Assembly: GCA_035610835.1 (NCBI GenBank)
Contig: CM069448.1
Span: forward strand, 35,568,880 to 35,632,879
Source of the DNA: Ophiura sarsii
Taxonomy: Eukaryota; Echinodermata; Ophiuroidea; Amphilepidida; Ophiuridae
Direction: 5' to 3'
DNA: 64,000 nucleotides
Shown one piece after another: positions 46,121-60,600 of the stretch. Position 1 is the first letter of the stretch. The number at the start of each line of letters is the position of its first letter. A model generated the notes under the pieces. It did not search any database. It was given only the letters and a program-made list of their open reading frames with translations, and was not told the DNA's origin. Both the position numbers and the translations under genes were made by a program.

Positions 46121-48068
46121 CTTGAGTAAACCTAAATTACAGTTAAAATAGATTTATGAGTCCAGGAAAGTCTTTCCTGATAGTCGAACTTCATAAGAGA
46201 GAAAAATATGTGTAAAAGTGGCACACATTATTATTATATAAATTAGAACAAGTTATCAAAATCCGATTTATCTTTCTGATAGATTTATTTTATTAAACAT
46301 CATCATTACCGAACAGAAAATGAGACATAACATTATCAAGATCATAATAAATTATAACCGGTACCAAACGATATACTCTTGCACGTTTTTTTAACTACAA
46401 ATTAAATCATAGTATATATGAAAGAAATCTTGATCATAATAATACTGTTATGACAGTAAGCTTTGTCCCCGTATAGAGGGAGGGCTCTGATTGCACTGAT
46501 CTATAATACAATATAAATAAGTTATTAACTATTTACAAATCTTTCACTTTTTTATACAAAATAACTTATGATACACAATGATCGAAAATAATAACACAAT
46601 GTTAACAAAAACACATATGGCATTGTATAAATGTGAACAACTCAAAAGAGTTTGTCGATAAATTTGCATAACAATGTTAACAATACGGACGGTTTTCTAT
46701 GAATATCTTATTCATTCTAGCAGAGGTTAATACGGTTGTTTAATAAATGATGCGATATTGATACGTCATCTTGGCCGCGTCACCGCTTTATTCACTAGTA
46801 AGCAAAACGATTAAAATAAGAGTGATTAAGGTGGATACTTTTGAACAGTTGTTTCTTAAAATCATTATATTCTGAACTCAAAATAAAACCAATATAATGG
46901 ACTGACAACCAGAAGTATGTTAACTCTTAGCTTTGAGACATGAATATACAGCTAAAGATCTGAAAAGCTATAGGCCCCTACTTCCGGTCGTCGCAGTATC
47001 TTGGCACAATGTCATAACAAACAAACAAATTAAGATTAAATCATGAAATGATATACACAAACATTTAATACATTTTTGTTTTTAAAAAACCAAACACAAA
47101 ACAATAAATAAATAACAAACATATGGATGGATATTAACACAAACATAATTTCTCAAAACTTTTTCTGGGACTCTGGGACGGTTTTGTCCAAAAAGGGTCA
47201 ACGGTCAAATCGGTATCTCAAAAATATTCATCTCCTCCGGGATAATACAAAACAATGGCGTGGAAATAATTATCATATTAAACGATCACTGATGAGGTAG
47301 TGCTTTTAATCGGTGATATATCAATGTTTCTTCAGCTATTTCGGAGAACGAGGAGCTTCATGAGGCTTAACATCTCATGGCTACTCAGGTTTATCGCATA
47401 GATTTTGCATACTCCATGTGGGCCGGTGTTAAATAAAGATGATTGATATAATTAACGTCACATGTTGTTCAGTTGGTTGTACACACCCGGTACACGAACG
47501 TTTGGTATGATAACGTCTCTGGTTGGACATGGGTTGCCTTTGTATAACTTTCCAATAACGTCAATGATGCTAATAATCAATGTTAAATACAATTTGTAAC
47601 CAACCCGATCCAACCGAAGACACCTACAATTTATTTATATCAAATCATAACCAATATAAAACGTAAATGACGTACACATTGTTTCAAATGTTTATACTAC
47701 TAGCGATAGTGATCAATTATTATATAAAGAATTGATGTCCAATTCAGCTCAGTTCTTTAAATACGCACTGTTAGAAACAAAATGCGAGAATGAAATGTTT
47801 CACGTCTTATAGTCTATTTGTGCCCGATATAAGCCTAATGGGCCTAAAAGTTCTCGTCACTGCGATCCTCGATTCCCCTGTATTTTTAACATCCCTGTAT
47901 AATGTTGCCGATCGCAAGTTTGTGGTTGGGCAGTACGCTACTGGAAAATGTAGGTCTGTATTTATCAAACTCGGTGTGAGCGTAGTCGGGGGGGGGGGGG
48001 GTGTGTTTGGGTTGGTGGTGTAGTCCGCCATAGGATATTGTCGAAATCGGGTGGGTGGGAACACTCCT
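46121..48068. other. AT-rich region 3' of the phosphatase gene
   Basis: Probably includes the phosphatase 3' untranslated region near 48068. A minus-strand AATAAA lies near 47625-47635. A short poly-G run is at 47989-48001. No gene is supported elsewhere. Confidence 0.45.
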
Positions 48069-48661
48069 TCAAGATGGCGAACATATCGGGGTTGGACTAA
48101 GCTGTGGCGACATTGACCAATTATTGGGGAATGGCGACGGAGGAGAAGGCGTCATACCAAAGTTAAAGACAAATCTCTGAGGCGGTGCGTCGTGACGTCC
48201 ACGAAAGCTGCTACCGATACCTTGAGGCAGTTTATGATTGGCATGGCAGTTACCAATCGGGAGTGATACACTTCTCGTCAGCCTAGTCGCTATGGCGGCC
48301 GCTGAATTTTCACTACAAGCAATGCTGCTGAAATCACGCGACAATTTCGCCTTTTTGGTGATACCCTCCAACGACGTTCCCAATGAAAGTTGACTGGCGG
48401 CAATCCGCGTACTCCTGGGTACCTGAATACTTATGTTAGGGACTCTTTCTTTTTGCCTCAGTTCGGTCTCGTATTTTGACAGTTGCATCATAAAACCCAG
48501 GTTAGGTGAGATGACTGCGCGGACTTTGCGCACGAATTCAAAAGCCTCTTCTAGACGCATGCGTCGTGATTTCATTAGATAGGCCAAGCAGACGGTAGCT
48601 GATCGACTGATGCCCGCGTAGCAGTGAATAAGGACTTTCCCGCCACAAAGTTTGACAGAAT
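48069..48661 (-). CDS. DUSP1/4-like: Phosphatase exon 3, catalytic loop and tail
   Basis: Acceptor CATTCGCAG. It reads DSVKLCGGKVLIHCYAGISR, then the CLAYLM helix and RLEEAFEFV, then a ~130-residue Ser/Pro-rich tail ending CSPS, and TGA at 48071-48069. Confidence 0.95.
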
Positions 48662-51600
48662 CTGCGAATGGACAGAAATCATAAATAAATTAGTCATACT
48701 ATGTTATTATCGTATAGAAATATATATGAATTTTGCTGGTAGTAAATCTGTATAATCATTGGCCTGCCTCTATCTCGTGAATCGTGATGTTTATAATTTG
48801 GGGACCACAGAAAACAGCAATTTTTTAAACTAAATTGAAAGGGTACAGCCGACAATTTAAATATGCCTAGCAGCCTATTGAATGTTTGCCCGTTTTCGGC
48901 GTTTTTATATGTTAGAGTCATGAGGTCAAAATGCCACAAATTTGTCATGTTTGTGGAGATTTCCAAAAGAGAAAAATTAGGTTGAATATTAGTCTAAGTT
49001 ATACACCGAATTCGATTGATAGGTCTATATTGTACATAAAATGTGTATTTTCGTCAACACCTTCTTGAAACCATGTGGTGTTGTAACAAAGATCGAAATT
49101 GCGTTCACCATGTTCACATTCATGTATAAACTAGTCGTACCGTGCACTGCAGTGCGCATTGGCTCAAATATTAGTTTATCACTGACGCAATTATGGGAAT
49201 TTACCGCAGTAATCGCTTCAAGTAAAAGGGTAGCACATATAGATAGTGCTTATTGGAGAGGTGACAGATTCTTACCGATAAATTCCGCTGCCTCATCAAA
49301 CCAGCCCATTAAATCGGCATCCCCGTCATCATTCACTGGAATGTGCTTATACTTGAAGGAGCTAGGAAAGTAGTTCTGACAACACGTTGATACATTCACT
49401 ATCGCGGTGATTCCATGTGCATCTAGAATATCCTTGCGCGATGCATGACACACGCTGCCCAAGAATAGATACTGAAGGATTTGCACCGGGTCGGGTCTCT
49501 CATAATTAGGTCCGGCACTCAGCGGACTGCACACTTGCATAGGTGATGGGCAGGGCGAGGAGGCAACGTTGAGGAGGGTGTTGCTTGCCAGTGGTCGAGT
49601 TGGTGTGGACAGTGTTAACATGGGTGGCAGTCGTTTGGGTTTGAGCTTGTTAGGGCTATTCATGGCTGGTTGCTCTGTGTTGACGCAACAGTTTTGGGAC
49701 AGAGGTGGAAGAGAGAGTGTAAAAGGTGGCAGACGTTTGGTTTTCAACTTGTTAGGGCTGTTGATGACTGGTTGATCCGTGCTGATACAACAACTTTGAA
49801 AGTCACGTGAGAACCTCTGAAATCCACCTGTAGAAATGACAAGAAATGAGGAAGACATTAACATTTGAAAACAGACACACTACATTTAATAGTTTAAAAA
49901 CAGTCGGGCGGCGGAAGTAGGGGGCGCTAGAGGTACTAAATTTTAATTCTGGACTCCATCGATTATGGGGTGGGGGCGGTGGGATGGTGAAATATTTAGT
50001 TCTATTGCATGGGGTGCTTGGCAACGACGCAGAGGGGCCTCGGAATTAGTTTAGGGGACACGTTCTCCGCGTCCCCCGCCTTATCTAACAACATGATCGC
50101 GATGGTCGAATGAAAAATCAATGGCTTCATTGGTTCATTTGTGGTCATAAATGGTAATTAGAAGATGGACATTGCCCCAACACTTCGACACTAATGACTG
50201 TCAGGATTTTTAATCAACCAACCATTGTTTTAATGATGTAGTATTTTCTATAAATAGCTCTTCATGCGGGACTTTCAGTGACTAGTATCCGGTAAGAAAT
50301 CTAGCCCGGAAATCTAGCTCAAGTACAAGCATCTATTATATCTTTTCTTAAACTGTCATTTCAGACAGCGGATCGGATGTGGGCTCGGTGAAACATTTGA
50401 AAGATACATGTTTTTTATTTTAATTTTAGCTTTTAAATGACTATGCCAGTGCCATTTTTACAAATCAAAATAAGGCTAGCTCGACCTTTTTCGAAGAATA
50501 GCAAGGGCCGGGGCCAATCTGATTAAGAGTATGGCACGCCATTGTGACCATAAGTCTTAATGTACACGTTAGTATGAAACACGACCGGCATGCATGCACA
50601 CGCCACATATTGTATCTATAGTCACTTAGAAAGATAAATGTATATCAAAAATTATACACATTGAAACCAATTCTTTATATAAATATTTACATTAAACGGA
50701 AGTTCGTGCCCTTCACGTGAAAAGAAATACAATATATGACACAGTTATTCCTAGTTATATTTTTATAACAGTCGTGGTTTGTTTGTGTCAACTGTCAATG
50801 CCATATCCACAAAAACGGAAGCCGAATTGAAATTGTGCTTGTATTGTTTCGACCTCTAGGGCTAATTATTCTTTTCATGATTTAATATTTAGAACATTTG
50901 TTTTATAATGCAATATTGTGACAGGAAAAAAAGAGAGAATATTTGAATACACGTATGATTAAATTGGGATGAAACGTCCGAACCTTAAATTAAAATGTTG
51001 ATGTTGTGCCCAATATGCCATAAAATGCCTTAACAGTTCTTATCGTGATCAAGTTTAAATAGCTCTGAACTGATGGTCGTTATAGCATGGTCAGGGCGGA
51101 TATTTAACATTGAACATGTTGAATTAACAAATAATGACCGTCGTCGTCGTCAGAACAAAGAATATAGAACATAATATCTGCTACAGTTTCAAAATTCCAT
51201 ATTCTTTCATATTCTTCCCAATGTCAATATCATGTCATCATCTGATCATGGTCATTGTCAAATTCGAATTCAAATTGTACTTTTAATTGAATGGTGGTTT
51301 GTTTATGTAATGATTCGTTAACAATTGTTATTGCATTTGTTTATCTCGACCAATCATGAATCAAATCAGGTTATAGTCAGTAAATAGGTTTGAATGATTG
51401 AATGAGACATGGTTCGAATGAGAGTATACACTCTTATTCTTGATTAGTCAAATGTTCCGTGTCATTTCTTTTTGACACATGTTTGTGTTACACTGATCAA
51501 TTTATTGGTCGTTATGCGTCTGAAATGAGTTGGAAAAATGTGTCACCTTTTTTTGACACTGAAGTGTGTCAAATGGAACAAATATCCGGGTCAAAATGAT

Positions 51601-54600
51601 CATTTGAATAGTATTCCGATTCAGATTTAACAAATAAAATGATAATTTTGACCCGGATATTTGTTACATTTGACACACTTCAGTGTAAAAAAAGTGACAC
51701 ATTTTTCCGCGTTATTTTGACTAAAAAGTTGTAGTTTCCCCACGGACTAATTTTCTGTGTCAGATTTGACCATTTCCGTGTCAAATTTGACTAATCTAGA
51801 ATAAGAGTGTACGCCGCCGGGGTTAGATAGGGAGAATCTTGACGTGATCATCTTGACTCGTTTAATTTTTTTACTAATACTTTATCTAGCCGTACAGTGG
51901 TTCAAAATGAAGTCGGATCCTTAAGTGCAAACAGAGAGTGACATTGCGTATGATACAGTGACGGTTAACTGTCACTGGTATGAACGTCTGTTCACTTCGG
52001 GCGTGCTTTAAGATCGTGAAAAATGATGGCATATAGGTATAGGCTACGTGGCCCGGCCGATTCATGTGAGTCTAGGCTATAGGCATTGTACTGGTTATAT
52101 TTAGTTCAAACGTGATATAACCGGACGAGTCATATTTATGTTAAGCCCAAGCCAAACATATAAGACACATCGACAGTGACTAAAGAGGACATGCCTTCTA
52201 ATTAGTGTAAACAACATGACGAGGCCTATATATTAAATTATAAGACACTGAAGATATGAATAATTGTAATCTATACACTAAGTCATACACATGCCTAGTT
52301 GTAAATCTCTGAAGGAGTCAAGTACATCCAATGGACCATAAATGAACATTGACAGTAAGCTTCCTTGTTTATCAAATTAAAACTTTAAGGAAATTGAATT
52401 ATCTTTGTAACGTTGTTAAATTCTGACAAATACGCATGCGTCAACATCCCCCTTTGCTCTTTCCCCTCCGGTGAAGCTCAATTGTAGCCATGTGTTCTGC
52501 GTCCTGTGTATCCTGTTAAAGGATGCGAAAAAGGATGAAAAGGGTGTCCCACGGGGCTCCCTAAATGGTCATGTTGCGCTGTACTAACGCTCAGTCATAG
52601 GGATACTGTTTGGATTTTACAGAATGAGCACCTCACATTGATATGACATTGCCAAACATGATTATATAACAATAAAACGACACGAATGACGGCCTGTCAA
52701 GTACGTTGTCGTTACCATATATAGCATGATGTAGGCTCTGTAGCAGCAGAGCTAGACTATGCAGGCTAGAGCGACTACAGCCTATAGGACACGGCAATGT
52801 ATACTACCCTAACAATACATACGATTTCGTAGTATACTGTAGGCCTATATCAAGTATACAGAGGGCCTACAGCCTAGTCTAGGCAATGTCATGGAAATGC
52901 ATCAAGTAAGTCACGCCATGACAGTATGGACTGTCATGACGTGACTTATTTGATGCATTTATGCTTTTAGAGTTCGTCCGCTCCTCCTGCTAGCACTATC
53001 GCCTTACTTAGGGAATATAATATAAATCTAGCTACATTGACCCTATTCCGTTTTCATTGAAGCTGGAAAACATAACCATTAACTCTATTCCGCTTATGTT
53101 CCCTATTGGCATGATTGGGGAAGTCAAACGTTATCTTGATGTTGATATGCGTCTTCCCCTTCAACCGGCCGCCAATAACCCTGATGTGTTTCTTCCTCTA
53201 AAAAGCGCGCCAAAATGGATTAGATATCCGTGCATATCCGCTGCAGCTGTGTGCATCAACAAACATTTTATGGATATGTGTAGGCCTATATACACGGCCG
53301 GGAACATGGGGAATAGAGAAAAGTATATAGGGGGCAATAATATCGTAAACGGGATACTAATAATTAGCATATTATATGCGTGTATTTCATTAGAGGTTCT
53401 TTATCTTTAGAGTAAAAGTATATTAGGATATCAAATGTGTAAGTTTGAAAGTAAAATAGGCCTATGTGACATCAAAATAATATGAAGGTGGTATTTATAA
53501 TATTAATGCATAGCGGAATTGGTAAATTGGCCGTGCACTTTATACTGGGTAGGCCTATTCATCAGCGTATCAAAATAAAAATGGGTCAAAAAACCGGAGA
53601 GTTTATAAATAGAAACCATAACTGCTTGATATTTGGGAACATGACGGTCAATATAATTGACCACAATCGGTGAAATATTGAGACCAATCCAATGTTAACC
53701 TTTGGAAATACAAAGGTTTGAATAAAGTGTGTTCAGAACCCGTTTGTCCCGATTTTAGCAATTTACCACTACTGCGTTGTTGTATCTATGTGCGCTGTGT
53801 GTATGTTTCCCCTTACAGGCTTACAGGCTTACATAGCAAAGAACGTTCTGTTTTAAACTTCATTGTTTAAGTTATAGATTTCATTATTCATGTTGTACTC
53901 TTTCTTGGTAAACGAGCAGGTGCTTTTCTTTGAATAACCATATTTTTGTAAAAGTATTCCCGATTTGAAAAGGGGGAATTGCAGGTATATTTTGGATCAA
54001 TATTCAGCATTAGATAGAAATACCCATTGCAGTAACCTTGTTATTAAAAATGTACAAAAACAGCCTATGTTATAGAGCGCCCTGATACCCGGACTCTAAT
54101 TTGATATGAATGACTTCTTAGTTATAATATGGCTGGTTTCCAATTCTAAAAAAAAAAAGTTTTCGACCTGCTTCAAAGCACGGCAGTGTCTCAGAAGGTT
54201 ATTTGACTGATTTTTCAGTAAAATGTCACTCATAATGTATTTACAATTGTTTAAATCCCTTAATATGACGAACAATATGTTTCCTGCCATACGACATTGT
54301 AAATATTAAATTCAAAGGCAAAACGTTGATGAAGTCAGAGCCAATAAGCAAATGCAACACATATAGGCGTCAGACTGGTCTCACAGTTTCACCACTGAAG
54401 GTCAGATATATTTACATTGATATCCATCCTTACATGAACTTGCTATATGTTTCCTACTTTTTCAGTTAGGCCTATATGTAAGCTCTCCAGTTTTTGGACC
54501 CAGCTAGGTTTTTTGGGACACGCTGTACAATGTGAACAATGCAACGTCTTTCAAAACTTGATGTCCGATACTCGACTCCGAATGGACATGGAATGGATTA

Positions 54601-57600
54601 CTAGTATAATGATGTGTATTGGTTATTTGTTAGACATGTGTCAATGTGAACTGTACACATTCCAAACAACATTCCCTCTACCATGTCTACCAACATGAAA
54701 CATTAATTTTGTTCCATACATTTGTATACGTATAGAACGGTACGTACAATTTAAATGGTTATGGTTTAATACTGTCATTGCAGCCAACCGGCTGCTGAAT
54801 TGGCAATTACAAGTATGCACAAAATAAACATTGAAAATGCGCAAGAATTATAAAATAAAAAATGATTTAAAATATACATTAAAAACATACCAGGTTACCA
54901 CAAGAAACACAACATTGAGCAAGTAAAAAGCCCGGTATTCTGATAAATTCTATAGATGACCAATATTCCTCCAATCAGGTACAACTCTAAACATAGGTCC
55001 TCTGGTACATGGCAAATCAGGCTAATATAATACTTGGTAAATTGATATAGAGGACACACATAATACAGGTCTAAGTCATTCTAACGAACGTTGCCGGCTA
55101 AAAGGCGCGACTTACACTTGATAGTTTGTCTATAATTACATTGAAAAAAGTTAATTTCATTATAGTCTGATAATTAATTGTCCTATAATAGCTGCATATA
55201 ATATCATACCCTGCATACCATCACACGGAAGTTGTGATTGCAATAAATAGCTTCCCCTTTTAACCGCAAATTAGACATGTCCGAAACTTTCCCGCGCAAA
55301 ATAATTCCAGAAAATAATACGCTGATGTCATTGAAGCAATAATGTACTGGATTTCCCCGCGCAAAATAATTTGATTTCATTGCAGCCTAAACCCATACAA
55401 TAAAATGAAACAATTATGCTCTGTACGTTCCCGCGCAAAATAATACCCATATGTCATTAAATTTGAAAAACTAACGCTGCTCTTTTGAAACAATGTACAT
55501 GTACTACGTTATATTTTCTTGAAATAAGCACGTACGTCTTTGAAATTGGAAATCAGCGGGTGGAGCTGTGTACGAATAAGAAATCAATCGAGAATTTAGA
55601 ATTCCTCCACTCCACGCATAAAAACCCAAATAACTCAATGACATTAAAACAAAGATCTATAGAGTTTAATTTTACTACATTAACGCCTGAAATAAACAAT
55701 AATATGAAAGCGGAAGGGGTGTTTTCCGGATTGATCGAATATCAATTGAACTGACTACACTGAAAGGAATTTAGAGAGGCTTGTGGGAATTATTATTATA
55801 AAGTGTGAAACGTAACCAAAGCAGTCTAAAAGCTATACATTCAAATGTATTATGTTTGATTTGTATCACTGAACTTACGGCATTGAACGTGACAAATTGT
55901 CGGGTTATTTTAAAAACAATTTTGTCTGGCAAACGCAAGATGAGTCATTTAATTGTCTAAAGAATAAATAAAACCGCAAATCGGTGATAATAAATGACAG
56001 TTTAAAACCGTATGTTTTGTTATTGGTATTAATTTATTTATTCATTTATTGATTTTTAATGATCTTGTTTAAATATTTATTAACCATTATTAATAATTCA
56101 TTTATGTTTATTTATATATTTATAAGGCCAAACAAAGAAGAAGAAAATGCTGTGCGATTTTATTTTATTTTTAGAAAATAGGCTATGAGGTATGCGATTT
56201 TTTGTTACTAATCCAAGCTCACAGGTAACTTTTTTTTTAAATAAAAAAATAAATTTAAAAAAAGAAAGAAGTTTTTAGGCCTCATCGCATAGACCTACGC
56301 GCCGTAAGCTCATCTCAAATACGGGCGGGCTTCTGAGACAAACCTTCTTCGTTGTTTGACCTAATGTGTATTTATTTATTTATCTATTCATTCATTTATT
56401 TAATGTTTGTTTATTTATTTATTTATTTGTACATAGATTGATTCTCGTATGACTGCTTCTTGTATGACTGTTATTACGCCATGGCTTTACCCCCTATCGT
56501 ATTCCCACCCATTTTCTCAGGAATAACATTTGCTGCAAAAAGAACTTTCATACACATCGAAGAAATTGTAATAATAGTATCAATGGGTGCCATTTCTTAT
56601 ATAAATACAAACATCCCAACCCAACATAAAGTCGCCTTATATATTGGCGCGCAATGCAACATGAAGACATTCAATACAAACGAGTTGATTAGGAACCGTC
56701 GTTAATTGGCTTTGAAATTAATTAATTCCCCCTGTACAACTTCCGTATTGTGTGTGTATTAATTGGTTACTGAAAATAGATTCTCTGCCTGAATTAAATT
56801 CCTTTATAATGACTTGATAACGCCATACTTACCATGCTGGATTTCCAAAAGAGGACCTCTTTCCTAGAAAGATTGTCATACGCAACGCAAAATTAAAATA
56901 GTACATGTAATTGTTCTTATTTTAGAACTACGCCATGTATTTAGCTATAAACCCCTATTTAAGCTGCCGATGTATGTAGCCGATTGTATTGAGTTCGCCG
57001 ATTTTTAAAAAATTTAATAGGGTAATGCGTGGTCAGAGTTAGGATAATACGGTTTTAGGGTTACTATGGTATAAGGAAATGGTTAAGAAATAAGGTTTAG
57101 GCATAAGGGTGACATGAGAAATCGGCTAATTCTAGTACAACGGCATAACTGTATTTAAAAGAAGATAAGACATGATTATGTATTCATCGTGCACCGTTTT
57201 CATGTAATGCATACATAACACCTATGATTTTAGAAACAATCAAAGACCCTATACATAGAATCAAATGTAATTTACCTTTGATCTTTAAATTGTACTTAAA
57301 AATATGTTATTTGTCCGAACATATAGGAACATCATTTCCTGCTTATAAAATACGAATTTAGTTTAATTTCACTATATATAAATAACATGTTCATCCCCGG
57401 GTTTTGTCACTACGTTAAAGATTCCTAATCAACATTATTAAAATGTTCATATACCACCGCAATTAGAAAGCAAGAGCAGGAAGTCGACATGCTATTAATC
57501 ATGTTATTAATGCAAGATGATGATGTCCATCACTATTAATAGATGACGATCGTTTAATTGCAGAAGATTGCTGATCGTAAACAAACTGTACTTCCGGTAT

Positions 57601-60600
57601 TTCGTCGCATAAAAACAATCACTTTTAAAAGCAACGTAAAAAAATCCAAAACCAACGCCCTGACTTCGATGAAAACGTAATGCCATATGGCATTCTGAAT
57701 GAAATGTCGAAATAGTGAGCCTATTTTGAATTCCCCATTTATATCACATAACCGCCTCATGGGTGTTGCAATGTTTGTTGTTACAAACCACAATCATCAT
57801 TATATGGTCCCTATTGGCGTTTTTGTACACCAAAATACATTTATATATTTAATTTGATATTATCTCATATTAAGTAGGCGAATATCAGGATTGGCCAGTT
57901 ATTTTGAACGCATTTGTTTGTATGTAAATGAAATACAATCTCTCTAGATCATCATCACCATGTGACGTCATGAAATACTTGTTTCACCATGTTCACGGCA
58001 TACATAATTTATTTATGCAAGATCACAAAATGATATTATTGCTCAAACCTCACGTGACGTCATAGAAAGATAAGACACGGTAGTCAACCCGCGTTTTTCA
58101 TCCACCATTGTTATATTAACATAATATATTGCACACATATTCCAATTTTCATACAATAAATACGACCACTTAAACATCAAGTTTTGTATTCAAATACTCA
58201 TAAATTTCATAAATTTTAAAATAACTAGAAGGGACATCGATGATAATAATACATATAAAAAGTACCACGACCGGTTTGCAAAGGATATAATATATCACAT
58301 ATTTATTATAAGGTCTATAAAAATATTTACCAAATGGCACGTGTAGTTCAGATCTTCACATTAATATATTAAGTTATGTTCATATGTTCCAATAATATAA
58401 CAATCATAATATTTTACGCTATTATACATTTTGCACGAGTATGTTCACGAGGGACTGTATAAAATATCCACTGATAATAGGCAAAGTAACAAAAATGTTT
58501 AGCGTCCTCATTTTTCCAAAAAGGAAGGAGGACTTCCCCCTTTAAAAAAACACGTTTCAATGCAAAGTCGCCCCTGCTTTGTGATAAACTTGGAACGGAG
58601 GAGGTCCCTTTAAATTATGTTTATTTCATGGGTCTGAAGGGTTGGTCACCACACGAAACTTGCTTAAAATGCTTATAAGAAAAGAAGCATAGCTGTCTGT
58701 AACAAACATCTCAAACTCTGAAACACCTGAACAAAATAGCTATGAACGAAATAAAGAGAAAAAGAAAATTGAAGAAATAAGCAAGCGGAAGGGGACGCTA
58801 AACATGTTTTTTTTAAATTTATTTTACCCTTACGCGCGCGAATATCTACCAATTATTCACGAATTAATTTATGCATAAAATACACCACAAACCACAACCT
58901 TTTGATGACTATATGATATAAAACAATGCAGTGTGATGTGTGCAGTGTTGCCGCTAAAGCTACATATTGTGCTAATGTAGCCTAAAATTGTGGGTAAAAG
59001 TATTCCAGCGTTTAATTCATTAAGTCCTGACATTTTTTGAATCCGATAGTTTAATTTATTGAAATCAAAAATTTACAAAAGCACATTTAAATCCGTACTT
59101 CTGGAACAAACTCTAAATCAGAATATTTAATCGAATATTTAATCGTATAGTTGGCAACACCGATAAGGCGGTATACGCGTATTAGTAGTTAATCATTGTC
59201 AATTTATTAGTAGGCTTTAAAATATTCAATTAGATATCAGTTTCAAATTCAAAGCCATGCAGAAAAGAAGAAAAATTGTCTTTTTTCTTTTGCTGTTTCT
59301 CATTCATGATGTATGTAAACATGTTCAGCTTTTTTGTTTCCTAATTTTATTTGAAAAACAAACATATATTTGTGCCTTATGTTTTGTTTTGTATATTTGT
59401 ATTAGTATTATTATATTAAAGCGAACAAATTTAATGTATTTATCACCGCCCCCCCCCCCCCTCCTCCCCACCCAAAGGTAATGTGTTGCACTAAAATTCA
59501 TAATTTAAATAATATGAAAGTCCAACTGTTTTTGTACACGATGTTGTATGAGAACCCGTGTAGTTAAATGCATTTCGATTTCATATTAATAGTGGAATGT
59601 CTAGATAATCAAATCGGTACCATCATAAATATTTATCATAACTTTCAACCTTTCTATAAATACATATCACAGAAGATTCTGTTGATAGATGGCCACGATA
59701 CGATGAAGCAAGATATATAAGGAAGATATTAAACTTGAGTTGTTCCCTTCGGATGAAACGTGCAAGCATTTTAAGTATGCCTGTGGATAATTTGAATGCT
59801 GCGCTTCCGGTGCTCTTCCGTCACAGTTTACCACTCTTATATTTCTATTTTATGGGGAATCCGCCTTCCCGGTGTTTCATAGGCCTATCTTTTTTATAAT
59901 ACATAAATCTCGGGTAAAATTCCCAAAGTTTCCACCGATAACATTGTCCGGTATGATTCATCCCAGTCCCACCACTACCACCAATTACAATAGCCCTACA
60001 CTGCCATCAATTGGCAATACACTGTAACATCCCACCACTGCCACTGATGATTTATAGTATCCCTATCCCACCACTGCCACCAATTGACAATAATATCTGA
60101 CACTAACACCAATGACCGTAACATCCAGTACTGCCACCAATGACAATAACATCCCACCACTGCCATTAATTGGCAGTGACATCCCACCACTGCCATCAAT
60201 TGGAAATGACATCCCACCACTGCCCCCAATTGGAAATAACATCTGAAACTAACAACAATGACTATAACATCCCATACTGCCACCAATGACAATAATATCT
60301 CACAACTGCCATCAATTGGCAATGACATCCCACCACTTCCACCAAGCAATTGGTAATGAGATCCCATCACTGCCACCAAAAGGCATTAACATCCAACCGC
60401 TGCCACCAATTGGCAATAATGACATACCACCACTGCCACCAATTGGGAATACTAACATCCCAACACTGCCACCAATGACAACATCCCACCACTGCCACCA
60501 ATTACGAAAGCCCACCACTGCAACAAATTGGCAATAACATCCCACCGCTGCCACCAATTGGCGATAACATACCACCGCTGCCACTATTATTACATATTAT

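Noticed and set aside
53057..53410. Plus-strand frame of 117 codons in phosphatase intron 1
   Set aside because: It begins at TTG, no family is recognised, there is no codon bias or splice context, and an opposite-strand frame is equally open.
55485..55754. Plus-strand frame of 89 codons in phosphatase intron 1
   Set aside because: No recognisable domain, no splice signals, and AT-rich composition equal to the surrounding intron.
59996..60584. Long frames on both strands near 60 kb
   Set aside because: Low-complexity translation of the ~30-bp minisatellite.
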